NCBI RefSeq assembly: GCF_901933205.1
Contig: NC_044572.1
Span: 112,170,965 to 112,234,964 of the forward strand
Direction of reading: 5' to 3'
DNA: 64,000 bases
DNA from: Camarhynchus parvulus
Lineage: Eukaryota > Chordata > Aves > Passeriformes > Thraupidae
Positions within the stretch are counted from its first letter, which is position 1, and every line of letters starts with the position of its first letter. Positions 23,127 through 34,568 of this stretch are shown here, one piece after another. Below the pieces are notes generated by a model, which saw only the letters and a program-made list of their open reading frames with translations, searched no databases and had not been told where the DNA came from. The position numbers were made by a program, and so were the translations under genes.

Positions 23127-23832
23127 TATGTCTCTCTAATTATAATTTACAACTACTTCTCCTGTGGGCACTAACAGTTAATCATCTTTCACAGCAGGTT
23201 GACTTCCCAGGATGTGGAAGCACAGCTCTCTTGGTAAGTGGTTACACTGGTGTAACCCCATTCATTCCCCAGAATGGGGATCAGGTAACACAACTTGAAC
23301 TTCCCCCAGCTTTGGCTCTGAGACAGGAGATGATAATGACATTCAAAATTTTGTGGGAATCCATAAAAGCTTTAAGATTAGCCTGGTCGTTTCTTTTTAG
23401 GATGATCCCAGTGGATTGTGTGGGGTAAGTACTGACTTTTCCCCAAAGAGCACAAGATCCTGCAGTGTCTTCTCTTAACATTTTTAACAAGAAAAGACAG
23501 ATGATTCATTTCCAGGAAGGGTAAGAACTCTATTAATTATATGCCAATGATACCTAAATCTTAATCTTCTTTGCTTTGTACTTAGAACTGTGTGTTGACT
23601 TATTCTAGTGCCTGGCAGAAGGAAGAGTGGAAAATGATGTAACTGAAAGTAGAGAAAAGTGAATTTTTCATACAGCCCCTAAACCTTGCCCCTCCCACCT
23701 CCTCTACCTCCTGTTTTTGGCACCTTCATTCATACATAATTAATGGCTTAAAGACAAGTGTTGTGATGAAAGATGGGTGAATTTAGCTCTCTGAATAAGG
23801 GTTGGGACTGCACCAGCTGACTAAACCATTCC

Positions 23833-23878
23833 CTGCTGACTCTGGGATAGAGTGGCTGCTGACTCCAAGATGGAGTGG
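23833..23878. repeat. 23-bp tandem duplication, two copies
   Basis: Copies at 23833-23855 and 23856-23878 both start CTGCTGACT and end GAGTGG, with four mismatches. Confidence 0.8.
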
Positions 23879-24385
23879 AGAAGGCTAAACCTCACTTAGT
23901 CCATTCCCCCTTCCCTTTTGGCAGCTAATCAAGTCCTATTAGTCACTCACTGAACACTACCGAGAGCCTGGAGATGCAGAACAGCGCAGTAATAGTGATG
24001 CTAAGAATGGGCAGTATCAGGTAAAACAAGGTGTGGATGCCACAGTTTTCCTCAGTGCAGGAGGACTGACTTCACTTAAACATGTACCAGTAAAGCTGAC
24101 AAAACAAACCCAAAGTTCCTTGAAGTTATTTGGGTTTATTTAAGTCACACTGAACAAAGGGCTAGAAACTGGCAAGCTCAAACTATAAGTCAAAGGTTGG
24201 GGTGAAGCCCAGAAGTTGTCAAACTGTCCAGAAAGCCTATTTAGCCAGAGCACACCCAGAAAGAACATGCAGCCTGTACGTGAGGGGGGATGAGCCCCAC
24301 TGAGGCTTCCAGCAGTGGGGCTGAGGTGGCCCTTCGCCTGAGGTGAAGGTGGCCATCTTCCCCCCTACTCTGCCTGGTTATATTT

Positions 24386-25432
24386 CATAGAATCACAAAG
24401 GGCCTCATTAAGGATGGGAAAGACCTGTAAGATCATGCACTCCAACAGTTAACCCAGCTTTGCCAAGCATACCATTAAACCGTGTCCCCAGGTGCCACAT
24501 CTACGTGGGTTATAAATACTTCCAGGGATAGTGACCCCACCACTTCTCTGTGCAGTCTGCTCCAGTGTTTGATAACCCTTTAGAAATTTTTCTTAATATC
24601 CAATCTAAACCTCCCCTTATGCAGCTTGAGGACATTTCTTTGGGTTCTGCATTTGTTACCTGGAAAAAGATACTGACTCCCACCTGGCTGCAGCCTTGTT
24701 TTGGGTAGTGGTAGGTCTCCAGTGAGCCTTCTTTTCTCCAGGCTTAACAACTCCTCAGCTACTTTATCACCCCCACTGCCCTTCTCTGGACATTTTCCAG
24801 CCACTCAGAGCCTTGCTTGTAGTGAGGGGCCCAAAAGTGTATGCAGGATTCAAAGTGTGGCTTTACCAGTGCCAAGTACAGAGGGACAATCCCTGCTCTG
24901 GTCCTGCTGGCCACGCCATTGCTGAGCCAAGCCAAGGATGCCATTGGCCTTCTTGGCCACCTGGGCACAGTCTGGCTCATGTTCAGCCAGCTGTCAGCCA
25001 GCATCCCCAGGTCATTTTCTGCTAGGCAGCTTCCCAGACACTTGTCTCCAAGCCTTTAGCACTGCCTGAGGTTGTTGTGACCCGAGCGCAGAATCCAGCA
25101 TTTCACTTTTTTGAACCTCAGGCCACGGGCCTCAGCTCATGGATCCAGCCTGCCCGGATCCCTCTGCAGAGCCTTCCTACCCTCCAGCAGATCAACACTC
25201 CTGTCCACTTTGTTGCGAGCTGCAAACCAACAGAGGGTGGACTCAATCCCTTCTTCCAGATCTGATAAAGGTATTGAACAGAAATGTTCCCAAAACTAAG
25301 CCCTGGGGAGCACTACTTGTGACTGGGCATCGGGTGGATGTAACTCCATTCACCACCACCCTCTGGGCCTGGCCAGATTTTACTCAGCAAAGAGTAGATT
25401 CATCCAAGCTGTGAGCAGCCATGCTCACAACT
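24386..25432 (-). mobile_element. CR1 LINE, 5'-truncated copy with 3' end and ORF2 C-terminal region
   Basis: On the minus strand the element ends at 24386 with the CR1-type tail (its complement reads CATAGAATCAC). The body encodes degraded pieces of the CR1 ORF2 C-terminus: LVKPHFESCIHFWAPHYK, LENVQRRA, LSLEKRRLTGD and GRFRLDIKKNF are visible in separate reading frames. A frame-shifted reading of 'AEHEPDCAQVAKKANG' lies further 5'. Upstream, the text runs through the well-known 'ctggggagcactacttgtga' and 'ccaccaccctctgggcctgg' blocks (as read on plus) to about 25432. Frameshifts and stops show it is dead. At about 1.05 kb it is the longest CR1 piece in the window. Confidence 0.92.
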
Positions 25433-27029
25433 ACTTAGCAATGTCAAGCAAGGTAATTTTAAGCCTTTTGCAGTCTATACTTATCAACATGTTTGATAAA
25501 GTAAAAAACAACATTTAAGCTCATGTATACGTGTCACAAAGACGACAAATGGCCATTTTACACTGTCTTGTTTGATGTTGTTAATAAACTGCAGATTACA
25601 AAGTGTGAAAATGAATCTGAAAACTCTTGCCAATATTGGCAGCATATGGAAGCGTTCCTTTTGAGACATTTGTTTCAATAAGTGATGCAAGCAGAATATC
25701 AGCCTGGGATCAACTTGTCAATTGATTAAACCCGAGCTGTGTGTAAAGCTGGAAAACTCGGGCTCCACTTAGAAAGGTACTTAGTGGGATGCATAAAATA
25801 TTGAGTCAAATTTTATTGTCATTACTTGCGGTGCGTAGCATGATTAAATTCAGTGATACTGCTCATGGAATAAAAATATTAGGCTAAAAATTTTATTTCT
25901 AAGAGACAATGAAGAGGGGAAGGAAAAGAAAAGCAATAGAAGTATAAGAGAAAATTAGAAAAGCAACACAAGCTAAACAAAACATACAGAAGGAGAAAGT
26001 GTTGACTAGTGCAACCAAGTGGCAGAAATATCAAGAAGAAATATCAAGTGAGAAATAACAAATTGGAAGAAGAACAAAGAAAATCATCAAAGACTTAATC
26101 ATTACAGTGAAGTATGCCCTGTGGCTGTGTTGTCTTGACCTTTTTTTCTGATTTCACCTCTTTTGCTGTTACTACAAAAGCACATTATTAGAAATTGTCA
26201 GCATATCCATAAAGTAAATGGGACCAAGGCAGTCCCTTTTTATTTTAATAAACTAGAATCTCATACCAGCTAATTTTCCAAAGCACTTCTCAATTGTGGT
26301 GAAAGAAGATTACTAAATGCATTAGGTTGGTAATTGCTCTACGTGCCAAAGGATATTTTTGGTAAATGCAAAGATCCTTTGAAATCTCAAAAATAGAAAG
26401 TATTTTATTGCCCAATGGCTTTATTTCCCCTTATTTAACAGCATGACTTAAGTGAAGACACAAGCATGTCTTCATTGCCTCAGAGTTCATACTTGCTCTG
26501 CCACACACTGACAGAAACTGCTGCTTTCCACCAGTAGGGAGAGTTAGGCAGTCAGGCATCTTACACAGATGGCTGTTAAAGAAAGTGAAATAATCTGGGA
26601 CTTGTCCATGAAGACTATTAAAAGACAATGTATTAAACATGATTAATAAAAATGCTTAATTCCTATGACAAAAAAAAAAGTCACTGATGAGCTTTAGAAA
26701 ACACAAGACATGCATGTATCTGGTCATGCTCCTGGCATGTAACCCATGGCTTTATTTCCATACTAGAGACAGAAATGCTCCTAGAAAATACCTTAGCAGA
26801 ACTGAATCAGGCTACCAGTTTCTTATGCAGATATACAGTTTCTAAGAAAATCTGATTCATAATTAAAAGCAGTGTTACACCTAAAGTTTATCAGAATGTA
26901 AACCCTTTTTGTAAGGTACACCACTACACAATTTTGCACAAAAAACAGACAAATTCCCGGAGACTGTTCTGTGATCACCTGGAAAAACTCTGTCTTGTAC
27001 AGCAAGTTTTCAGCAAGTCAAAAAAAACC
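25433..27029. other. AT-rich non-repetitive stretch; candidate conserved non-coding DNA at 25440-25880
   Basis: No gene is recognised. The first 450 bases have a texture often seen in conserved vertebrate enhancers: AT-rich, with retained CpGs, homeodomain-like TAAT cores and a perfect 14-bp palindrome at 25628-25641. The rest (25880-27029) is purine-rich and AT-rich without recognisable features. Confidence 0.3.
25628..25641. promoter_or_regulatory. 14-bp perfect palindrome TGCCAATATTGGCA
   Basis: The sequence equals its own reverse complement and contains inverted TTGGC/GCCAA half-sites of the NFI type, though with spacing closer than the NFI consensus. Function is unproven. Confidence 0.3.
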
Positions 27030-27199
27030 AGGTTGCCCACAGAGATGATGAATTCCCCACCCCTGCAAACATGCAAGGTCAGGCTGGACAAGGCTCTGAG
27101 TACTTTGATGTAATTCAGAACGTCCTTGCTCATTGCAGGGGGTTGGACTAGATGGCCTTTAAAAGTCTCTTGAAATCAAAGTATTCTGTGGTTCTAAGA
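27030..27199 (+). mobile_element. CR1 3'-end fragment
   Basis: Plus-strand text 'aggttgcccacagagatga', 'ggtcaggctggacaaggct' and 'ggttggactagatggcctt', ending 'tattctgtggttctaag', is the usual 170-bp 3' end of CR1, including the ATTCTGTG-type tail. Confidence 0.9.
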
Positions 27200-29458
27200 T
27201 CTGCAAATAACTCATTCCTGAACAAAATAGCCATTTATTTCAACATTTTTGCTACCAAAGGTGGAAAATGGATGCATTCACACTTACAGGGAGAATGACA
27301 GAGAGGGAGCTCCAGCAGCTGAGGCTGGCAAATGGCATTTTTAGGCTTGAGCTTTTTCTCTTGGAGCCAGCCCATGGTAGATAAACAAGTGTTCAGAGAA
27401 AGACAGATTGCTGCTCTTGTCTATTAACCAAAACTCTTGCTAGACATGTGGAAAATGCAGATTCACCTCCTTGCACCAAACCGGATACTATAACTGCCTT
27501 GATCTCCCACATGCTGACCAAATTTAAATTCCCAATAGCAATTTAACCTGTAAATTCTAGTAATAAAACTTACATATTTAAATGTAAACAACAGAATCAT
27601 CTCACTATATTTTTAGGTGTGAATCTGAATGTCTTACTGAGGTAACTCAAATCTGAAGTTTGGACTGTTGATTTTGATTTATTTTTACCTTGATTTTACC
27701 AAGTGTTTATAGATCATTGCATGCTTTAAAGTCACATGGTACCTGTAGAATTCTTGATACACCTCTTAAATTAATGAAGAGTTAGGAAAGTGTCAAAAAC
27801 TATTCAGACAAGATTTATTTTTTTCAGCTAGTCAGCAATAAATTCAGAAAAATGCTGAATTCTTCTCATGCTGCCTATCAGTGACCCACACAGTACTGTT
27901 TAACAAACCACTGAGTACCTGTCATCTCAGAGGAGAGTTTCAGAGATCACCTTAGGCATTTTCAGGGATGAATCCTCATTCCAAGAAAAAGGCTCTGGCT
28001 TATATAGGCAGGTCCACTGAGTGCAAAGGATCATGATAAGGTGTTCTTCTTTATACTTTTCATAGCAATGAAGGATACCCCTGGCAATTAACTTTCCCTC
28101 CATTATTAGGAATACTGAAAAATAGCACCAGCTTCTAGGTACTGAAGAGAATAAAAGAGACAAGAGCTATTCTGCAGGAGAAGCAACACTCTGAATTTTA
28201 TGCGTAGCCTGGACAACAGAAGAATGAACCATTTGAGTCCCCTGCTCTTGTACCTTTGCTGCCTCTGAAAAAAAAATGAATGATCCTAAGGCTGCTGTAA
28301 AGAGTTACATTCCTGGCTTTCTATAGGTGTCATGGGGGTAAAGCAGATCATCTCTCCCTATAATTAGATTTTCTCTTACTTTGAATGTCCATGGCAATAA
28401 AGTAATGAGATCTCTTCAGAGTTCATGAGCATCCCTGCTGCTGAGCCAAACCCCACGAAAAAAATCAGTCCCACTGCTCCTGGAAGTGCTTCATGCAGGC
28501 ACACCAGGTTTTTATGTGAAGGTCCTCTTTCAGGGGTGTTGCCATGGAACCTTCTTAGTAACTCAGCTCTGATAAGCCTTTGCTGTGCAATTACCAGCTG
28601 GTGGTTTGGCTCAGAGAGCCTCCAGTCCCTTGGCACTGTGATTAATCTGAGACCTGTGGTGTGCTTGAGCTGACACTGGTATTATGCACCTGGGGTTTGC
28701 TTGCCTTGTTAGCCCTCCATTCAAACTGCTGAATTTCCTGGTCACCCATTGTCCCTGCAATTCCTACTCCATAGCTGCCTGTTTACTCCATGGATTAGTA
28801 TATTTTACCAAATATATATTAGGGAAAAAATCATAGAGAAATGTATTAAATATTTAATGATTAACTTTTGCAACCCAATTATTATTAAGATGGTGTTAAT
28901 CATGTGAAATTGTAATCTTGTCTAAACCCTATGAGCTTTCTACAGACATCATTTCTGCAGCAACTTATTTCAACAAATTGAACACCAGTTTTATTTATTA
29001 TTTTGCAGACTATGTTCATCAATATTGTTCTTTTACAGATTCTGTGATTTGAAAGGGTAAGTAAGACTTCACCATTTCCAGATTAATAATTCCTCCTGGA
29101 GAGAGGGTGCTTCTGAGAAAAGATCCAGGTTCAACATTTTTGAACCTATGTACCATATATATTCACAGCTACTGCTTTTTCTCTCTGTGAATGCCCCATA
29201 TTGCTTTAGAGTAATGTACAAATGGATTTTTGGGGTACACTCCACTTAAACAGTTTGAATTACAATTATGTATCCAGAAGGTACATGAATTGCACATGAT
29301 CTTATCGTTTTGGTAAGCTTTGTACATCTCTGAGATTTGAAAAAGATCTCTCAAGAAGTAAGAATTGATACATGGATCTTCAAAGTGGAGTAGCATTGTG
29401 ATCTTTTCAGTACAACCAAGAAATAAAAGAAAAGAAAAAATAAGAAAGGGTGGAAAGT
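27200..29458. other. Intergenic stretch, no gene or repeat recognised
   Basis: The DNA is AT-rich and unique-looking, with a slightly GC-richer patch at 28430-28680. A short snapback AGGTTCAA...TTGAACCT lies at 29127-29147. ORFs of up to 114 codons are without recognisable content. Confidence 0.6.
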
Positions 29459-29640
29459 CATAGAACATAGTATCATTAAGGCTAGAAAAGACCTCTGAGA
29501 TCTTTAAATCCAACCATTAACCTAACACTACCAGATCAATCATTAGACCATATCCCTAAGAATCACATCTACTCATTTTTAAAACACCTCCCAGGCTGGT
29601 GATTCTACCACTTCCTTGGCAGCCTGCTCCAATGATTCAT
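29459..29640 (-). mobile_element. CR1 3'-end fragment
   Basis: Read on plus, 'catagaacatagtatcatta' then 'ggctagaaaagacctctgag' and 'cagcctgctccaatga' are the complement of the CR1 3' region. Several substitutions and gaps are present. Confidence 0.88.
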
Positions 29641-32600
29641 TTAATTCTGACATGAATTTATCTATAGGTGCAACCACCATAGATATGAAATACATCTGCC
29701 AAGTTATAATTTTCTCCTCTTGGGGAGGATTCAATTTTGGGGGCCTTAAAATTCTACTAAATCATAAAACAGATTTCAGAAATGGCTCCAAAGTAATTTA
29801 TTCCACTAAATACTTGATTCCACACAGTTCTTCTACCATAGAAGATACATGTATTTTTGCTTCTAAAATACTATACATGGACATCCCCACAGAAAAAGAA
29901 TTAAGGTATTAAAACTTTCCCATTATTATTTTTAACAATATTTTTTCTTTTGTCTTTTAGAATTTTTCCCTCAACAGGAAATACGTATTTCCTTTACAAT
30001 CAAATCTGCTGCAACTACATTCTGAGTACATAACTACTGATCTCTTCACTGTGAGATCCAAACTTAATTTCCACTACATACATATTTGCATTTTGAGATA
30101 CAGACATATACATGTTTAGAAGATGCAATGTGAGATAAAATAGGACAGCCTCCCTGGTTCAAATTTAGATTTTTTTCATCTTCTGAAGTACCAAATTTGT
30201 TCTATCCTGATGAGCTTAGTGACTCTTCCTCAATTAAAAGAAATTGTTCTACACCCATCAATTGAACAGCATAAAGAGAGTTATATGAAAAGAAAGAAAA
30301 TGGTAGATGGTATTGAACATCTTCTGAGAGTTGTACAGTTTTACCAATACTATCATTCCCCTTTTCATGTAAACTCAAATTGCCAGTAGTCAAAAATCAT
30401 CAAACTCTAAAAAGACAGGCTATGCCTGATTAACAAGGAAAACTCTCTTTTCCTTGAATGAATAGTATCTGAAAAGCTTACTTAACCTACCCTGTCCTAA
30501 ATACATTTCCACTGAAAACTGGAAAACCAGAATAAACATTAAGAAAATATGCTTCCTTTGAAAAATGTTCCTAATGGCTTAGATGGCTACCAAGTAGTTG
30601 GGTCTAAGCCACTTCGTCTAAGCCACCAAGTTCAGCAAAACAAGCACAGAATTGTGGCCCCACAGCAGCCAACAGAAAAGCACCATCAGCAATCCCTGGA
30701 GAAAAATGAGTGACCTCCATTTACAATAAGCAAAGAAAGTCTCCCCCTGCCCTTTCTCATATTCCCCAGTGGAAGGCTATTCCCAGAGGTTTTAAAATCA
30801 GCCTTTGAGTTACTGCTGCAGCAGGAGGATGCTCAAATGTTGTCCTCTCTGAGACACTGCTTTTCAGTTTTTAGGCAAACTTTCATTACTGGATCTACTT
30901 GAACTTTTTTCTTCATGATAATTTTCAGCCTTTAGTTTATTGATTTTGAGACAAATTGGTAAAGAAGGAAAAAAAAGGATACACAGAGAGAAAGGACAAA
31001 GAAGAATATTATAAGGCTGTGGAGACAGGACAAAGAAACAGGCAGAGACAAACAAAAGCAGAGGGCTGTTTGCCTTCTGCCTTTAGACTAAAACATAACA
31101 ACTGTAGAAACTACATGGAAAAAATATTTTTATAACGTCTGTAGAGAGTCCAGTCTAAGAAAATAGTACGTGATAATTTTTTAGTTTCTGAACAGAGACA
31201 GTAAACATAATTCTGGGCAATTGAATAGTTTTTTCTACCTCTTCAACATTAACATTTTTTCCATAACATTTCCCACCAGCACACAAATCTTTGAATGACA
31301 TATAATAAAAGCAGCTGAAAATACAAGGATTAGAGTGATATCTCTGCATATTTTTCCAAAATAGAGCCACAGAACAGTAACATCCAGAAGCTTTGATTTT
31401 TCCGGCCTGCAGCAAGCACAAGACTCAAGGCTCTCTAAACCAGACTAAGGAGAACTACTAGTACAGGAAATTAATACTACTATTACCATTCTACAGTTTA
31501 TTTTACTGCTCATCCTTTTCTTCCACAAGCCACATTCAGCAGGGCATTTTCCAAGCTTTCAACATTCAATCCCTCTGTTCATGTGTTCCTCCACATTGCC
31601 TTTTTACTTCAGAAGTCCCTAGGAAATACCATAAAATTACTTATTTTCCACATCATTGCAAGGTGGATGAGAAAATTAACCTCCTTTAAAATCACATTCA
31701 TTTAGTTTATTTTTAAAAAATGCTTTGAAGTAAATCACCCAAATAAATTGAATTTAGACTTGGAAAAAAAACCCCAGAGCCTCTGGAGTTCTGTGATTTC
31801 ACTGCTTGATGTCTACAGGTACTCAGCACTGCAGGTGATGAGGTCATTCTTTTGCCCCTTTTGTTAGACACTTATATTATCTGCTGTTCTGTAGTCTGAC
31901 ATGGAGAACCTTCTAGAGCCACAAGAGCAGACTCAGACAGGCCCATCAGTTGATAAACATCTGTTGTCTTCACTTCCACCACTGCGAAATCAACTTCTTT
32001 TTTGGAATCAGAAAAAAAAAAAATGTGCTCAAAACAGCAGAAAATCTTCCCTGGGTTGAAGGCTTATTCCCCATTTCTCTGCCTTTGCCTTCTCGTCTTC
32101 TCCTTTCAAAACCCTGAAGTCTTTGATCCAAGAATGTATTTACAGGAAAAAAAAAAAGAGAGAGATACCATTTCACAAACCAATTTGGTACTTCCAATAG
32201 GACTAGCTGTAAATCTGAGATAATAAAAGCAAAACTAAAAATAGAGGGAAAATCCTGAGCATTTTCCAGAATAATTTCAGAATAAAAACCATTGATTTCT
32301 TCACCATTATGACTGTATCTGACATTTAAAATGTTTATGGGTGTTACAAAACAGTAAAGGAAATTTTGGGTACATGAAAGATAGAATTTTTCTACACTGA
32401 ATTCTTCCTAACTGCATATCCTGCCTTCTTTAAAAATCTTTAAACAGATTTCTATCTAGTTCTTATGTGGAAAATTTGCATATGCTTTTGTAAGAAGAAT
32501 TTGTTGAACTGCCTCTTTGCTGTTAAATAATAATAAAAAAAAAGAAACCTACTTGAAAGGACAGTTATATTGTCATGTGAGTGCTTCTAATTAAACCTAC

Positions 32601-32856
32601 ATAAAACTACCATGAATAAGTGTCTAAGAAAAATAACAGTAATTTAGTATGAAAGCAGTTTTTCAAGCCTGTTTTGATTATGAACATAATTAAATAAAGT
32701 ATTTAATATTTGAAAGGGGGACCAAGGACAGATACCAAGTGGCATTTTTAATTTTAGAAAAAATATACAAGTAACAAATACTGGTTTTGCTATGACATCA
32801 ACACAATCTTCATGGCTACTATAGAATGCAAAAATATAAACCAACATAATTGTTGG
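29641..32856. other. Intergenic AT-rich stretch
   Basis: No gene or interspersed repeat is recognised. There are scattered homopolymer runs (for example near 32015 and 32150) and an 11-base near-repeat TCTAAGCCACC/T at 30603-30630. Confidence 0.55.
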
Positions 32857-32905
32857 ATTCTATTCTATTCTATTCTATTCTATTCTATTCTATTCTATTC
32901 TATTC
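32857..32905 (+). repeat. (ATTCT)n pentanucleotide microsatellite
   Basis: About ten near-perfect ATTCT units. The array is flanked by an exact 13-bp direct repeat, CCAACATAATTGT, at 32841-32853 and 32905-32917. Confidence 0.95.
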
Positions 32906-32917
32906 CAACATAATTGT

Positions 32918-34099
32918 CTACCTAGTTTATATACAGTCTATCAAGTTTATATATACATTCTATCTGGTTTATATATGTTTTGCAGAGATTACATCCTTCC
33001 AGTCTAGAGAAAAATGTAGAACAGGTTGTTTCTGAAGTTAATCAGCACACTATCCCCAGAGCACCACTCAATCCAGACTTAGAGACACTAAGAGATTGTC
33101 AAAAATGCACTGTTCCTAGTGCACAAGTGGTGCTCAAACTGGCATTTGGAAAACACAAATTTAAGAAACACTTCATCCTATAGTACATTTTTAAGTGTAC
33201 TTGGTTTGGAGGGAATTATGCGTACATCAGCTCTGTTGGTTTCTACTTTCCTGATATAAATAATAAAATAGTGCACTGTGCCCCAAACAGCTAACCTAAA
33301 GCAAGCTAGGACAGTGATCACCATGGAGACCTTTAAGAACACATAAATGCTTAAAAAAAAAAATCAGCTGTCCTAGAAGTATTAGAATAAGTCCTGTGCT
33401 TTTTTAAAACTTCTTTAGCCTCTGCCGCATATGGGGCTCCTCATGAGCCCTCTCTTTGCCATCCAACCACTCAACTTCACTAAATGCATCTCATGAATTA
33501 AGTACTTTTGATTAATCCTTTGAAAAACTATGTTAAAATTGGCCAATAACTTTAAAAGCCATTAAAAGAAACAGAAAGAAAGATACAGGTGGCATTTAGT
33601 TTTGTTAATTTTGCCTAAAAACAATTGGTGCAATTTGATACCTACTGAACTGCAGGCACTCTGTATGCAGCACAAGATCATCATGGCACATGTCCAAAAT
33701 TGACCAGGTTCCTAAGGCTGGAGATTGAAAGAAGACAGGATTCTGAAAACACTGGTATCTCACCCTCCAGTCCCATGAAGCTAAGGTTTTTATAAGTCAG
33801 GACCAGCCTCAGAGAAGTTAAAGATGCACAGAGATTTCTCTTCTTTCAGGATAAATTTTGTGCATAAAAATGAATCCCTTTCAAGGAATACACTGTGGAG
33901 ATCTGGGTTGTAACAACAGCAGAAGGAAGGAACGATCTTCCATTAATTACTGGCTAATCTATTTTTCATATATAAGGAAAAGAAAAAAAAACAACAAACA
34001 GAATAAAAACCTTGAAGATGAACTCCTTACAAGGAAAAATGTTGACAAAAAAGAACTCTATGTGACAACAAGTCCACAAAGAATTTTTTCACAAGACAT
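32918..34099. other. Intergenic stretch, no gene recognised
   Basis: AT-rich, with three imperfect 'tttatata.....tctat' units near 32925-32975. Nothing else stands out. Confidence 0.55.
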
Positions 34100-34568
34100 G
34101 TACCTGTCAGGGCAGGTTCAAAGAAGGATCAAGAAAATCATCAGAGGACTGGAACATTGATCTTATGAAGAAAGTCTGAGAGGGTTGGGATTTTTCACTC
34201 TGGAGAAGAAAAGGCTCCAACGAGATTTCACTGTGACATTTCCATGCTTGAAGGGGGCTTACAAGAAAGACAGAGAAAGACTTTACAGCAGAGCCTATAA
34301 AGACAATACAAAGGCAAACAGTTTTAAACTGAGAGTAGATTTAAACTGGAAGGAATTTCTTATGGTGGGAGTGGTAATACACTGGAGCAAGTTGCCCAGA
34401 GAAGCTGTGGATGCCCTGTTGCTGGAAGTGTTTAAGGCCAGGTTGGACATGGCTTTGAGCAACCTAATCTAGCAAAAGGTGTCCCTGCCACACACAGTAA
34501 GAGGTTTGGACTAGGTGATCTTTAGAGATGCCTTCCAACCCAAACCATTCTATAATTTTACAATCTTG
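34100..34568 (+). mobile_element. CR1 LINE 3' fragment including ORF2 C-terminus
   Basis: The plus strand encodes recognisable CR1 ORF2 pieces: LEKKRLQRDF, LKGAYKKDRERLYSRA, VIHWSKLPREAVDA and LEVFKARLDMALSNLI, ending in a stop at 34470-34472. The short CR1 3' UTR follows ('ggtttggactaggtgatct', then 'ccattctataattttacaa'). An 95-codon ORF (34185-34472) therefore survives inside it but lacks the endonuclease and reverse-transcriptase domains. The copy is severely 5'-truncated and not autonomous. Confidence 0.95.

Larger units (their letters stand above)
18831..24385. other. Upstream region of OPRK1, no gene recognised
   Basis: This is mostly unique-looking AT-rich DNA with moderately GC-rich patches (19050-19640, 20760-21000, 22380-22840). 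The ORFs are short and overlap on both strands. The longest, 150 codons on minus at 22355-22807, has no recognisable domain. It includes a candidate RFX motif (22104-22117), an A-rich tract (23053-23126) and a 23-bp tandem duplication (23833-23878). No LTR or CR1 fragment is recognised before 24386. Confidence 0.6.

Noticed and set aside
34185..34472. 95-codon ORF that could be taken for a small gene
   Set aside because: It is the CR1 ORF2 C-terminus in a truncated LINE copy, recorded as a mobile element instead.
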